The position numbers and the translations under genes are program-made. The notes under the pieces were generated by a model. The model searched no databases and was not told the DNA's origin. It was given only the letters and a program-made list of their open reading frames with translations. From Pseudomonas fluorescens (GTDB lineage Bacteria > Pseudomonadota > Gammaproteobacteria > Pseudomonadales > Pseudomonadaceae), in the NCBI RefSeq assembly GCF_003732425.1, contig NZ_MOBX01000013.1:1366026-1430025 (forward strand): 64,000 bases of DNA. The letters are read 5' to 3'. Below are positions 15,705-23,933 of this stretch, piece after piece. Each line of letters starts with the position of its first letter. Position 1 is the stretch's first letter.

Positions 15705-16661
15705 ATGAAATCAGTACATCTCAAAAATCTTGGCGCATTGGCACTGATGGTGGCAGGCGCGACGACTCAGGTTCACGCCAGCGAACTGTTTCCCAACCTT
15801 CCGGCCAAGAACATCGGCGTACAAGTGAAGATCCAGAACTTCACAGCCGCCGACGCCGCGCAGATCAAATCGGCCGGCTTCGGTTTTGTCCGCTTCGGTG
15901 TGTGGAGCGACAGCCTGACGGCCAAGGCTTATCAGAAACAGGTCAGCGATGCCTTTGCAGCAGCCCAGTCTGCAGGCCTGCCGGTGTTACTGACGGTCCG
16001 CGCGATCAAGCCGTTGCCGGCCACCTCGAGCACCGAGCTGACCACTGCCGGTGAAGGCTTCGCTAAAGCCGTGACCGGGCTGCAACAGTCGTACAGCGCG
16101 CAACTGGTGGCGATCGAGTTGTGGAATGAACCCGATCTGGAAACCTATTGGCCGACGCGCAATTTCGACACCACGTTTGTGCCGTTCATGAGCGGCGTGT
16201 GCAAGGCGCTGCAGGAGCAGCCGCCATCGACGCCGGTGATCGGTTACGGCTTCGCCCGCCCGCCTAGCGCAGGCTCGGCTTCCACCGTGGCGCTGAACCG
16301 CATCGTCAGCGAATACCCCAAATGCCTGAGCGCCGTGTCCTATCACCCCTACGGCATGACCGCCACGCAGATCAGCAACGCGCAGAACTTCATTCAGCAG
16401 AACTTCCATCTGCCCGGGGTCATCAGTGAATGGGGCATCTCGGCGCTCGGCTCCAATGGCGGGCCTGAAGGGCAAGCGAGCAAGATCAACGCGTTTATTG
16501 GCGATGTTAAAAAACTCAAGATCCCGCTGACCTCCATCTATGAATGGAAGAACAGTGATTCCGGCAGCAACGATCGCGAGAAGAACTTTGGCCTGCTGAC
16601 CTCGGACGGCCAGCCAAAACCGGCGCGCATGTCGGTCGAAGCCTTGTTGAACGCCCAGTAG
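15705..16661 (+). CDS. Secreted clan GH-A glycoside hydrolase of the EPS locus (PslG-like role)
   Basis: The product has 318 residues from ATG 15705, which has a GGGAGAG site. A signal peptide (about 1-25, ending VHA) precedes a TIM-barrel glycosidase. The acid/base Glu is E142 in ELWNEPD on strand 4 and the nucleophile Glu is E242 in VISEWGIS on strand 7, as in GH5/GH39-type enzymes. It is divergent from wzb and shares its control region. A periplasmic hydrolase in an export locus usually trims or edits the polymer, as PslG does for Psl. The specific linkage cannot be read from sequence. Confidence 0.84.
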   Translation: MKSVHLKNLGALALMVAGATTQVHASELFPNLPAKNIGVQVKIQNFTAADAAQIKSAGFGFVRFGVWSDSLTAKAYQKQVSDAFAAAQSAGLPVLLTVRAIKPLPATSSTELTTAGEGFAKAVTGLQQSYSAQLVAIELWNEPDLETYWPTRNFDTTFVPFMSGVCKALQEQPPSTPVIGYGFARPPSAGSASTVALNRIVSEYPKCLSAVSYHPYGMTATQISNAQNFIQQNFHLPGVISEWGISALGSNGGPEGQASKINAFIGDVKKLKIPLTSIYEWKNSDSGSNDREKNFGLLTSDGQPKPARMSVEALLNAQ

Positions 16662-16669
16662 CACATGCA

Positions 16670-16695
16670 CAACCGGCCCGTACGCAGGTCGGTTG
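16670..16695 (+). terminator. Possible terminator after the glycosidase gene
   Basis: A nine-base-pair stem (CAACCGGCC pairing with GGTCGGTTG, one G-U) is followed by only three Ts. It is weak but well placed, 9 bases after the stop. Confidence 0.4.
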
Positions 16696-16863
16696 CTTTG
16701 AACCTGTTGGCTGTTTTGGCATCGTATTCATCGATACCTCGCCCCGCCTTTCAAACAATTGTTTTCAGGTTGTTGCCGCAGGGGCCATCGATACACGCAC
16801 CTACCCTTGAGTGGCTGTCAGCGCTCGGGTAATGTCATCAGACCCATAGGACAGAGCACGCCC

Positions 16864-17790
16864 ATGACTTCCAAGCTGGAACAACTCAAACAATTCACCA
16901 CCGTGGTTGCCGACACCGGCGACTTCGAAGCGATCGCCCGAGTCAAACCGGTCGACGCCACCACCAACCCGTCCCTGCTGCTCAAAGCGGCAGCCATTCC
17001 GGCCTACGCCGAACTGCTGAATGCTTGCGTCAGCGACTGCAAAGGCGATGTCGGCCTGGCCAGCGACCGTTTCGGCGTCGCAGTCGGCCAGGAAATTCTC
17101 AAAGTGATCCCGGGCCGTATCTCCACTGAAGTGGATGCGCGTCTGTCGTTCGACAAAGATGCCGTGCTGAAACGCGCGCATCGCTTGATCGAGCTGTACG
17201 ACAAGGCCGGCGTTGGCCGTGACCGCGTACTGATCAAGATCGCCTCGACCTGGGAAGGCATCCGCGCCGCCGAAGTGCTGGAGAAGGAAGGCATCCAGAC
17301 CAACCTGACCCTGCTGTTCTCCTTCGCTCAGGCCGCCGCCTGCGCTGACGCGGGTGTGTTCCTGATTTCGCCATTCGTGGGCCGCATCTACGATTGGTAC
17401 AAGAAGGCCAACGGCAACGACTACACCGGCGCTGATGATCCGGGCGTGCAGTCGGTCACCCGCATCTACAACTACTACAAGTCCAATGACTACAAGACCG
17501 TGGTCATGGGCGCGAGCTTCCGCAACCTCAACCAGATCGAGCAACTGGCCGGCTGCGACCGCCTGACCATCAGCCCGGACCTGATCGACAAGCTGGCGGC
17601 CGATACCGGCAAGCTGGAGCGCAAACTGGCACCGGGCAACGCCGGTGAAGCCCGTCTGAGCCTCAATGAAGCGCAATTCCGCTGGTTGTCCAACGAAGAT
17701 GCAATGGCCACCGAGAAACTGGCTGAGGGCATTCGTCAGTTCGCTCGCGACCAGGAGAAGCTTGAGGCGCTGTTGCAGGCCAAGCTGTGA
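16864..17790 (+). CDS. tal: Transaldolase
   Basis: The product has 308 residues, the Pseudomonas TalB length, starting at ATG 16864. The substrate motif [13 protein letters not shown] is at about 31-43 and the Schiff-base Lys 125 is in [11 protein letters not shown]. It transfers a dihydroxyacetone unit between sedoheptulose-7-phosphate and glyceraldehyde-3-phosphate in the non-oxidative pentose phosphate pathway. The upstream codons of the frame have no family match. It marks the right boundary of the accessory polysaccharide DNA: from here the order follows the conserved Pseudomonas backbone. A clear terminator follows. Confidence 0.96.
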   Translation: MTSKLEQLKQFTTVVADTGDFEAIARVKPVDATTNPSLLLKAAAIPAYAELLNACVSDCKGDVGLASDRFGVAVGQEILKVIPGRISTEVDARLSFDKDAVLKRAHRLIELYDKAGVGRDRVLIKIASTWEGIRAAEVLEKEGIQTNLTLLFSFAQAAACADAGVFLISPFVGRIYDWYKKANGNDYTGADDPGVQSVTRIYNYYKSNDYKTVVMGASFRNLNQIEQLAGCDRLTISPDLIDKLAADTGKLERKLAPGNAGEARLSLNEAQFRWLSNEDAMATEKLAEGIRQFARDQEKLEALLQAKL

Positions 17791-17808
17791 TTTGAGTTAG
17801 CGAAATGC

Positions 17809-17842
17809 AAAAAGGGCGAACCTGTGAGGGTTCGCCCTTTTT
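17809..17842 (+). terminator. Rho-independent terminator of tal
   Basis: The stem AAAAAGGGCGAACC/GGTTCGCCCTTTTT has a five-base loop and a T tract. It starts 18 bases after the tal stop. Confidence 0.9.
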
Positions 17843-17880
17843 GTTTGTGCCGGAGAATCGGGGGGCATTTGCCACCGCAA

Positions 17881-17974
17881 ATCGCTAGCAGGCTAGCTCC
17901 CACAGGGGATTTGTGGGGAGATCACAATGGTGAGTCGAATGAAAAATCTGTGGGAGCTAGCCTGCTAGCGATGG
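17881..17974. repeat. REPIN: inverted pair of REPs (GCTAGC stem)
   Basis: Two REPs with the stem GCTAGC-AGG-CTAGC face each other about 42 bases apart, between convergent tal and rssC. The stem differs from the GCGAGC type by matched changes on both sides. Confidence 0.88.
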
Positions 17975-17995
17975 GGCCAGCAGGCCCGACATCAC

Positions 17996-18478
17996 TTAAT
18001 GCCGCTCCAGGGCATTGACCAGGTCATGGAACGCTTCACGATTGGAGTCGTTCAGGCCCATGAGGATCTTGTGCGCTTCAAGCACCTTGATCCGCACCAC
18101 TTCTTCCGACTGGTCCTGATCCGGCAGGTCATCCAGGCACTCCGGGCATGGCACCGGGTGGTTGACGATGTTGAACACCTGCTCGAAACCCATCGACTGC
18201 AGCAGCCGGGTGATGTCTTCGTGGGTGGTGACGACGGTCGGCAACAGGCCGACCTTCTGCCGCGACAGGATCGACAGTTTGGCCAGCAGGCCCAATGTCG
18301 TGCTGTCGATGCTGCGGGTTTCGGTCAAATCGATCACGATCGCGTTGAAATTCAGCGCGGTGAAGATTTTCTCAATAGTCGCATCCAACGCCGAACACAG
18401 GGTCAGGCGAACTTCACCGACGAACTTCAGGACGAAGGTGCCGTCCTGCTCGGCGAACTGGATTCTACCGGTACTCAT
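17996..18478 (-). CDS. rssC: STAS-domain anti-sigma factor antagonist (RssC)
   Basis: The product has 160 residues. An N-terminal STAS domain (about 1-105) has the signature RSIDSTTLGLLAKL, with Ser 59 aligned to the phosphorylated serine of SpoIIAA-like proteins. An acidic linker (CPECLDDLPDQDQSEE) and a C-terminal helix (EAHKILMGLNDSNREAF) follow. It overlaps the rssB stop (TAATG), so both are co-translated. RssB's phosphatase domain may act on this serine. The synteny tal-rssC-rssB-PilZ-mlaA matches P. aeruginosa PA2796-PA2800 and argues for RssC over the flagellar-region paralogue HsbA. Confidence 0.85.
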   Translation of the reverse strand: MSTGRIQFAEQDGTFVLKFVGEVRLTLCSALDATIEKIFTALNFNAIVIDLTETRSIDSTTLGLLAKLSILSRQKVGLLPTVVTTHEDITRLLQSMGFEQVFNIVNHPVPCPECLDDLPDQDQSEEVVRIKVLEAHKILMGLNDSNREAFHDLVNALERH

Positions 18479-19659
18479 TAAAGATTCCTGCTCAACACCA
18501 ACAGGGCGATATCATCCGGCATCTCCCCTAGCGTGGCCAATCCAAACACTTGCCGCAGACCATCCAGGCTGCCGCCCGCCGACTTCACCCGCTCGGGCAA
18601 AGCAGCTTCTTTTTCTTTGAGCGTAGGTTCTGGTAAAAGATCCAGAATGCCATCAGACATCAGCGTCAGGCTGAACGTCGGCGGCAGCTCAAGCACGTGA
18701 TCTTCGTAGGTGGCTTCATTGAAGAGGCCCACCGGCAGACCACGTCCTTCGAGATAACGAACACTGTCAGGCGTGTACAACACAGGCAACGGCAGATGGC
18801 CGCCGATGCTATAGGTCAACAAACCGGTCTCCTCGTCGATGACTCCACCGACCATTGTGACGTGTTTACCCAGCTTACAACTGATCAGCCCCCGGTTGAT
18901 ATGACCAAGGACTTCCGAAGGCTTGAATTCCGGCAATGTGCCGTTGCGCTTGGATTCGAACAGCAAGCGCGTGGTCATGAATTTCAGCAGCACGGTGACG
19001 AAGGCTGAAGAGGCGCCATGCCCGGATACGTCCGCCAGGTAAAACGCGACCCGGCGCTCGTCGACCCGGAAATAGTCGACAAAATCACCCGACAGGTACA
19101 ACGACGGGATGATCTGGTGCGCGAACTTGAACTCGTCGATGCTCCACGGGCTTTCCGGCAACATGTTCATCTGCACCTGGCGACCGGCGTTCTGGTCTTC
19201 CTGGAGCAGGTTCAGGCTGGCCTCAAGCTCGCGATTGGCCTTTTCCAGCTTCTCGCGGTAGCGCTGATTTTCCACCAGCAGGCGCGCACGATCCAGGGCC
19301 CGGCGCACGGAGTGCTCGAGCACAGCCAGATCTTCGAGAGGCTTGATCAGGTAATCCGCCGCGCCCAGGCGCAGGGCCTCGACCGCGTCGTTCATTACAC
19401 CGGCACCCGACACCACGATCACCGGTGTCTGCGGTGACAGCTCGGTGACCTGACGGATCAGTTCGAGACCGCCCATCTGCGGCATGCGCAGATCGCAGAT
19501 GACCAAGTCGGGCTTTTCTTGCTCGAATACCTGAAGACCCTGTTGGCCGTTGCTGGCCTGCAGGACGCTGAAACCACTGTCTTCCAAATAGGCCGCGAGG
19601 CTCGCGCGCACTACTTCGTCATCATCGATTATCAGCAGCGTGGCACTGGTTTTTGGCAT
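18478..19659 (-). CDS. rssB: RssB-type response regulator with PP2C phosphatase domain
   Basis: The product has 393 residues from ATG 19659. The receiver domain (about 1-125) has the acidic pocket DDDE at 12-15, phospho-acceptor Asp 56 (VICDLRMP) and the Lys in LIKPLE. A coiled-coil linker (about 140-175) leads to a PP2C/SpoIIE phosphatase domain with metal ligands in YLADVSGHGASSAF and LMSDGILDLL. In Pseudomonas RssB is tied to sigma-S turnover and, unlike the E. coli protein, keeps catalytic PP2C residues. The upstream 39 codons of the frame have no homology and were excluded. Confidence 0.87.
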   Translation of the reverse strand: MPKTSATLLIIDDDEVVRASLAAYLEDSGFSVLQASNGQQGLQVFEQEKPDLVICDLRMPQMGGLELIRQVTELSPQTPVIVVSGAGVMNDAVEALRLGAADYLIKPLEDLAVLEHSVRRALDRARLLVENQRYREKLEKANRELEASLNLLQEDQNAGRQVQMNMLPESPWSIDEFKFAHQIIPSLYLSGDFVDYFRVDERRVAFYLADVSGHGASSAFVTVLLKFMTTRLLFESKRNGTLPEFKPSEVLGHINRGLISCKLGKHVTMVGGVIDEETGLLTYSIGGHLPLPVLYTPDSVRYLEGRGLPVGLFNEATYEDHVLELPPTFSLTLMSDGILDLLPEPTLKEKEAALPERVKSAGGSLDGLRQVFGLATLGEMPDDIALLVLSRNL

Positions 19660-19934
19660 GTGGGCAAACGGCGCCAGAATTAGGTTGGCGTAGTTGGCGG
19701 GGCATCGGGCCCTGCGCAGACTACTGGATTCGCTTTCTAGCCTCTCTACTGCACCGCTTTCGAGCATTGGCTGCAAACGCGGTTACACCAGAGGTGCCCT
19801 TCTAAGGCGCAGACGGTACTCCCATCCGCAGAGCGTTTCAAGCATGCGCCGATGGTCGCTTGACGACTTTACTTGTCAAATCACCGAGAGTTATAAGAAC
19901 GGCTCAAACCGTAACCCAATGGAAGGACGAACCT

Positions 19935-20234
19935 ATGAGTCAAACCGGTCGGGACTACAGCGAAAAGCGCGATTTCATCCGCATGCGGGTCGATGCCGAT
20001 GTCGTGTTGATTCATGCAGGCGATCAGATTTCAGGGGTGTGCATTGATCTCTCCAGCAGCGGCATGCAGGTCGAAGCGCCGCGCCAGTTCGCGGTCGGTG
20101 ACCGTCTGAGCGTGCGCATCGATTCAGACCATGCGGCGCTCAGCGGCCTTGAAGCCGAGACCGAAGTGGTCTGGGTCAAGGCGCAGGACGGCGACAGCCA
20201 GAGGCTCGGTCTGACCATTCTGGAGATGAAATAG
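19935..20234 (+). CDS. PilZ-domain c-di-GMP-binding protein
   Basis: The product has 99 residues from ATG 19935 with a GGAAGGA site. It is a stand-alone PilZ domain: the RxxxR-type motif is in KRDFIRMRVDAD at the N-terminus and the DxSxxG motif is in IDLSSSGMQ, both intact, so c-di-GMP binding is expected. It is divergent from rssB and corresponds by position to PA2799. The partner protein is unknown. A sharp terminator follows. Confidence 0.9.
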   Translation: MSQTGRDYSEKRDFIRMRVDADVVLIHAGDQISGVCIDLSSSGMQVEAPRQFAVGDRLSVRIDSDHAALSGLEAETEVVWVKAQDGDSQRLGLTILEMK

Positions 20235-20242
20235 CTACATAC

Positions 20243-20275
20243 AAAAAAGGCGACCCTGAGGTCGCCTTTCTTTTT
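20243..20275. terminator. Bidirectional terminator between PilZ gene and mlaA
   Basis: The stem AAAAAAGGCGACC/GGTCGCCTTTCTTTTT has A and T tracts on both sides. It serves the convergent PilZ (+) and mlaA (-) genes. Confidence 0.9.
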
Positions 20276-20286
20276 ACCGGTCGAGA

Positions 20287-20976
20287 TTAAAAATCGTCTA
20301 CAACCTGGCCATCCTTCACTTTGAACTCGCGGTTCTGCAAGTAAGCGTTGCGGATAAATGTGTACTTGTCGCCGCTGATCAGTTTCTCGCTCGACAGCAG
20401 GCTGGCGCGGGTGTCGACGATGTTCAGACCGAAGATCGAGTTACGCGCAGGTACGTCGTCGATGTAGTGGTACATACCGGTGTAGCCGTCGACGTATTTC
20501 GACGGCGCATCACGCAGGGTGCTTGGGCCGAGTAATGGCAGCATTACATACGGACCGCTGCCGACGCCCCAGTAACCGAGGGTCTGACCGAAGTCTTCAT
20601 CGCTGCGGTTCAGGCCCATTTTGGTGCCGACGTCGAAGAAGCCGAGCAGACCGAAGGTGGTGTTGAAGATCAGACGTGCCGTGTCGACACCCGCGGCAGC
20701 CGGTTTGGCCTGCAGGATATTGTTGGCAAGGTTGGTGACGTCACCGACGTTGCGGAACATGTTGTGAATGCCGTCTTCGAGAAACTGCGGTGTAACGAAC
20801 TCATAGCCCTGCGCCAATGGCTTCAGCGCGTAGGTGTCGACGAAGTCGTTGAACTGGAAGATCGGACGGTTGACGCTTTCCCAAGGGTCTTCTTCCGTTG
20901 CCGCCTGAGAGGCAAACGGGGCCAGCAACAGGCCGGCACATACACAAAGCTGAGCGAGCGGATTGCTCCAGCGCAT
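20287..20976 (-). CDS. mlaA: MlaA/VacJ outer-membrane lipid asymmetry protein
   Basis: The product has 229 residues from ATG 20976 with an AAGGAG site. The family core is clear: EDPWESVNRPIFQFND, NMFRNVGDVTNLANNILQ, NTTFGLLGFFDVGTKMGL and LGYWGVGSGPYVMLPLLGPS. MlaA removes misplaced phospholipids from the outer leaflet and passes them to MlaC. The signal peptide ends FASQA-ATEED without a cysteine, so it looks like an ordinary signal peptidase I substrate and not the lipoprotein typical of E. coli. The frame upstream of 20976 does not match the family. Confidence 0.92.
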   Translation of the reverse strand: MRWSNPLAQLCVCAGLLLAPFASQAATEEDPWESVNRPIFQFNDFVDTYALKPLAQGYEFVTPQFLEDGIHNMFRNVGDVTNLANNILQAKPAAAGVDTARLIFNTTFGLLGFFDVGTKMGLNRSDEDFGQTLGYWGVGSGPYVMLPLLGPSTLRDAPSKYVDGYTGMYHYIDDVPARNSIFGLNIVDTRASLLSSEKLISGDKYTFIRNAYLQNREFKVKDGQVVDDF

Positions 20977-21173
20977 AGAAAAACTCCTTGGAATTGTACT
21001 GTCGCGGACCTCTGGGTCCGGGTATTCGGTCGCTAGTATAAGCGCAAAAGCCCGTTTGGACAGTCTGCGCAATGAAGCAGTCTGTAGGACGCTTCGCGCG
21101 TCGCCCTTCACACAGCTGTCATCCAACTGTCACCGACACACCCTAGCCTGATCGTTATTTCAGGGACGTTGCC

Positions 21174-21794
21174 ATGACACACGCCGAAACCTTGCCCGTC
21201 GCCGCGCCCAGCCTGACGGCCGTACTGTTTGGACTCAGCGGCTGTCTGGTGGATTTCGGCGCCCGCGCCCGGCAACAGACGATCGCCCTGCCCGAGCATG
21301 CCGAGGCGACACCGGGCGCACTCGACAGCCTGCGCAGCCTGCAGCGTCAGCAGATTCCCTGCGCCTGGCTGGATGAACTGCCCACGCCCCTCGCGCAAGC
21401 CTTATCGGCCTCACTGCCGGCGTGGATCAAACCAGTGCAACATTCGGCAACAATCAACCCATGGCCCGCCCCGAACGCCTGCTGGCAAGCCTTGATGGAC
21501 TTGAACGTCGGCAGCCTAGACGGCTGCGTGCTGGTCAGTGGCGAACCACGCCTGTTGCAGGCCGGCCTGAACGCCGGGCTGTGGACCATCGGCCTTGCCT
21601 CTTGCGGCTCACTGTGCGGCGTGGCCCCCCACGAATGGCAAGCCTTGAGCCAGAAAGAACGCGAACACCTGCGTGGCAAGGCCACCGTGCAGTTATTCGG
21701 GCTGGGCGTGCACTCGGTGATCGATCATCTGGGCGAACTCGACACCTGCCTGGCGGACATCAGCCTGCGCCGCCTCAAAGGCGAAAAGCCCTGA
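21174..21794 (+). CDS. HAD-fold phosphonatase-like protein lacking the catalytic aspartates
   Basis: The product has 206 residues. The N-terminal HAD motif reads LFGLSGCLVDFG, so the nucleophile Asp is Gly 20 and the acid/base Asp is Ser 22. The later LVSGEPRLLQAGLNAGLWTIGL segment keeps the phosphonoacetaldehyde hydrolase-like pattern but with Glu where the metal-binding Asp pair is expected. It therefore should not catalyse HAD phosphotransfer. A Pseudomonas-specific non-catalytic HAD subfamily has been described, from memory, and this gene fits it, as does its position near mlaA (PA2803-like). A binding or scaffold role is inferred. Confidence 0.82.
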   Translation: MTHAETLPVAAPSLTAVLFGLSGCLVDFGARARQQTIALPEHAEATPGALDSLRSLQRQQIPCAWLDELPTPLAQALSASLPAWIKPVQHSATINPWPAPNACWQALMDLNVGSLDGCVLVSGEPRLLQAGLNAGLWTIGLASCGSLCGVAPHEWQALSQKEREHLRGKATVQLFGLGVHSVIDHLGELDTCLADISLRRLKGEKP

Positions 21795-21902
21795 TCGGGA
21801 TCATGCAGGTTTGCCGGGAGTGGATTAATCTAAAGGTCAGCCATAGACCTTTGGCGCGCGGCTGCGGTCAATGCCAGTGCCTATTGATAAAAGGAAAACA
21901 CC

Positions 21903-22166
21903 ATGCCCGCCCAAGAACTGCAAAAACAGCTCGATACCCTGCGCGAGCAGCTGGAGCAGAATCCGCCACTGTCGGAAGCCGAGCGTGAGGATTTGCATGC
22001 GCTGATGGCGCAGATTGAATCCGAAATTCAACTGGAGACTGCCACGCAAGACGTCAGCATCGCCGACGGCGTGAACCTCGCGGTCGAACGCTTCGAAGTC
22101 GAACACCCGGCCATTGCCGGCACTCTGCGCAATATTGTTAATGCGCTAGGTAGCATGGGGATCTGA
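21903..22166 (+). CDS. DUF4404 family small helical protein
   Basis: The product has 87 residues with an AAAGGAAA site. It is almost fully helical, with a Gln/Leu-rich heptad-like N-terminus (MPAQELQKQLDTLREQLEQN) and a conserved C-terminus ending GTLRNIVNALGSMGI. No catalytic motif is seen. It follows the HAD-like gene by about 108 bases on the same strand and ends at a strong terminator. The cellular role is unknown. Confidence 0.85.
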   Translation: MPAQELQKQLDTLREQLEQNPPLSEAEREDLHALMAQIESEIQLETATQDVSIADGVNLAVERFEVEHPAIAGTLRNIVNALGSMGI

Positions 22167-22181
22167 TTCCCACAGAAACGC

Positions 22182-22213
22182 AAAAAGCCCTGCCATCACT
22201 GGCAGGGCTTTTT
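22182..22213 (+). terminator. Terminator after DUF4404 gene
   Basis: The stem AAAAAGCCCTGCC/GGCAGGGCTTTTT has a six-base loop and starts 15 bases after the stop. Confidence 0.92.
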
Positions 22214-22238
22214 CATTTCCGGACTTGAAACACAGCCC

Positions 22239-22333
22239 CTGTGGGAGCGAGCCTGCTCGCGAAGGCGTCGTGTCAATCGACATCATCCTTGAATGACACA
22301 CCGCATTCGCGAGCAGGCTCGCTCCCACATTGG
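22239..22333. repeat. REPIN: inverted pair of REPs (GCGAGC stem)
   Basis: Two GTGGGAGCGAGCCTGCTCGCG elements in inverted orientation are separated by about 40 bases, between the convergent DUF4404 and queF genes. Between them is an imperfect internal palindrome (GTGTCAATCG and GAATGACAC). Confidence 0.9.
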
Positions 22334-22353
22334 ATATCGCACATTCTGGATCT

Positions 22354-23184
22354 TTATTGGCGTACCAACCGATGGTTCGGCAGTTGTACGCTTTCAGTGC
22401 TGCGGTACGGGTTGATGTCCAGGCCACCGCGACGCACATAACGTGCAAATACCGTCAGTTTTTCTGGTTTCAACAAACGCTGCAGGTCGAGGAAAATCCG
22501 CTCCACACATTGCTCATGGAAGTCTGAGTGCTGACGGAAGCTGACGATGTACTCCAGCAAACTGGCGTGATCCAGTGCCGAACCACGGTACTCCACCACC
22601 ACACTGCCCCAGTCCGGTTGACTGGTTACCGGGCAGTTGGATTTGAGCAGATGGCTGTGCACGCTCTCCTCGACAATCCGCGACTCATCGCAACGCAGCA
22701 GTTCCGGTCGTGGATGCTCGTAGTTGCTGACGCTGATATCCAGATCATCAATGCACACGCCGGGCAACGCCACGACGCCTTCGGCTTCAACGTCCTTCAG
22801 GCTGCGAACCCGCACGCCCACCGGTTTGCCGGCGGCGGCGGACAAATCCTTGACCAGCGTCGCTTCCAGGCTCGCAACGTCGGCAAACGGCGTCTGGTTC
22901 AGCGAGTTCAGGTACAACTTGAACGACTTCGACTCGATGATATTCGGCGAATCCGCCGGAATGCTGAATTCGCCGATCGCCACCACCGGCTTGCCCGAAG
23001 GCAGCAGCCACGACAGCTCGAAGCAGTTCCAGAAATCCACACCTTTATACGGCAGGGTGTCGGCGGTCAGGCCCAGCTCGGCCCATTTCGCGGTGCGCGG
23101 AATCGGGAACAGCAAGGACGGCGTGTACGTGGCGATGTATTCGCTGGATTTGCCCAGCGGCGAATGTTCGGCTGCGGGATGCAT
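22354..23184 (-). CDS. queF: NADPH-dependent 7-cyano-7-deazaguanine reductase (QueF/CinQ)
   Basis: The product has 276 residues of the long, two-module QueF type. The motif [12 protein letters not shown] (about 83-94) is present, the catalytic Cys 184 is in [12 protein letters not shown] with Asp 191 nearby, and HSHLL supplies family residues. It reduces preQ0 to preQ1 in queuosine synthesis. It lies 61 bases downstream of the cupredoxin gene on the same strand. In P. putida the equivalent pair is cinAQ, induced by copper through CinRS, so copper-linked expression is likely. Confidence 0.94.
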   Translation of the reverse strand: MHPAAEHSPLGKSSEYIATYTPSLLFPIPRTAKWAELGLTADTLPYKGVDFWNCFELSWLLPSGKPVVAIGEFSIPADSPNIIESKSFKLYLNSLNQTPFADVASLEATLVKDLSAAAGKPVGVRVRSLKDVEAEGVVALPGVCIDDLDISVSNYEHPRPELLRCDESRIVEESVHSHLLKSNCPVTSQPDWGSVVVEYRGSALDHASLLEYIVSFRQHSDFHEQCVERIFLDLQRLLKPEKLTVFARYVRRGGLDINPYRSTESVQLPNHRLVRQ

Positions 23185-23245
23185 GGCGGAAACCTGACTG
23201 AAGAATCAGCGGATTCTACCAGCCTTTGCCCGCGCCTTTGAGTGC

Positions 23246-23779
23246 TTACTGACTGACAGTCAGTTTGCCGACCATGCCGGCCTGATAATGCCCGGGAATA
23301 TTGCAGGCAAATTCCAGGCGGGTGGCCTTGCTGAACGTCCAGGTCAGCTCAGCAGTTTTGCCCGGCTCGACCAGCACGCTGTTCGGGTCGTCGTGCTTCA
23401 TGCCATGGCCCATCGCTGCGTGATCCATGCCGGCCATATCGTGGGACATTTCTTTCATGCCGGAGGGCGTAAGCATGCCGCTTTGCTGCATCTGCAACAT
23501 TTCCTGCTGGTGCTGGGCATGCATCGCCGCGTCACCGAGGTTGAATTCGTGCAACAACTGGCCTTTATTCACCAGGACAAAACGAACCGTCTCACCGGCC
23601 TTGATCTGAATGGCCTTGGGATCGAAGGACATATCGCCCATTACCACCTCAATGCTGCGCGTGGCTTTGGCGGCCGGTGCTGGCTGGCCAAAATCGTAGG
23701 TGTGAGCTGGCGCGGCCCACACTGGCGAACTCAGCGCCAACAGACAGGCAGCCAACGTCAGGAATTGGCGTAAAAACAT
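23246..23779 (-). CDS. cinA: Periplasmic cupredoxin of the copper response (CinA-like)
   Basis: The product has 177 residues with a signal peptide (about 1-23, ending WAA). The plastocyanin-like fold carries a complete type 1 copper site: His 77 (LLHEFN), Cys 159, His 164 and Met 169 (FACNIPGHYQAGM). A Met/His-rich insertion (about 86-130, with SHDMAGMDHAAMGHGM) sits between the first ligand and the others and could hold extra copper. It is divergent from cinRS and followed by queF, the P. putida cinA-cinQ arrangement. It probably buffers or delivers periplasmic copper. Confidence 0.88.
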   Translation of the reverse strand: MFLRQFLTLAACLLALSSPVWAAPAHTYDFGQPAPAAKATRSIEVVMGDMSFDPKAIQIKAGETVRFVLVNKGQLLHEFNLGDAAMHAQHQQEMLQMQQSGMLTPSGMKEMSHDMAGMDHAAMGHGMKHDDPNSVLVEPGKTAELTWTFSKATRLEFACNIPGHYQAGMVGKLTVSQ

Positions 23780-23843
23780 GGTCGTTCTCCAACAAGATAA
23801 GGTTCAGCCTGTGGGAAACTTTAGCCGGCCTGCGCTGGCATCT

Positions 23844-23874
23844 ACCTGACAGGCAGATTACAACTTTGTCAGGT
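23844..23874. promoter_or_regulatory. Candidate CinR/CopR operator
   Basis: A perfect eight-base inverted repeat, ACCTGACA and TGTCAGGT, has a 15-base spacer. It is centred in the cinA-cinR intergenic region. The TGACA/TGTCA half-sites resemble those of the CusR/CopR family. Confidence 0.6.
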
Positions 23875-23933
23875 TGGCGCTCACCGCACGCGCTCACGGT
23901 ATAAAGCCTTAGTTACTACCACCCGAGTCGCCC

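Noticed and set aside
17996..19659. Assignment of the STAS/PP2C pair as HsbA/HsbR
   Set aside because: No hptB or flagellar genes are nearby. The flanking tal, PilZ and mlaA genes match the rssB/rssC site instead.
22239..22333. Short CRISPR-like array
   Set aside because: There are only two inverted copies, not direct repeats with spacers. The sequence is a standard REPIN.
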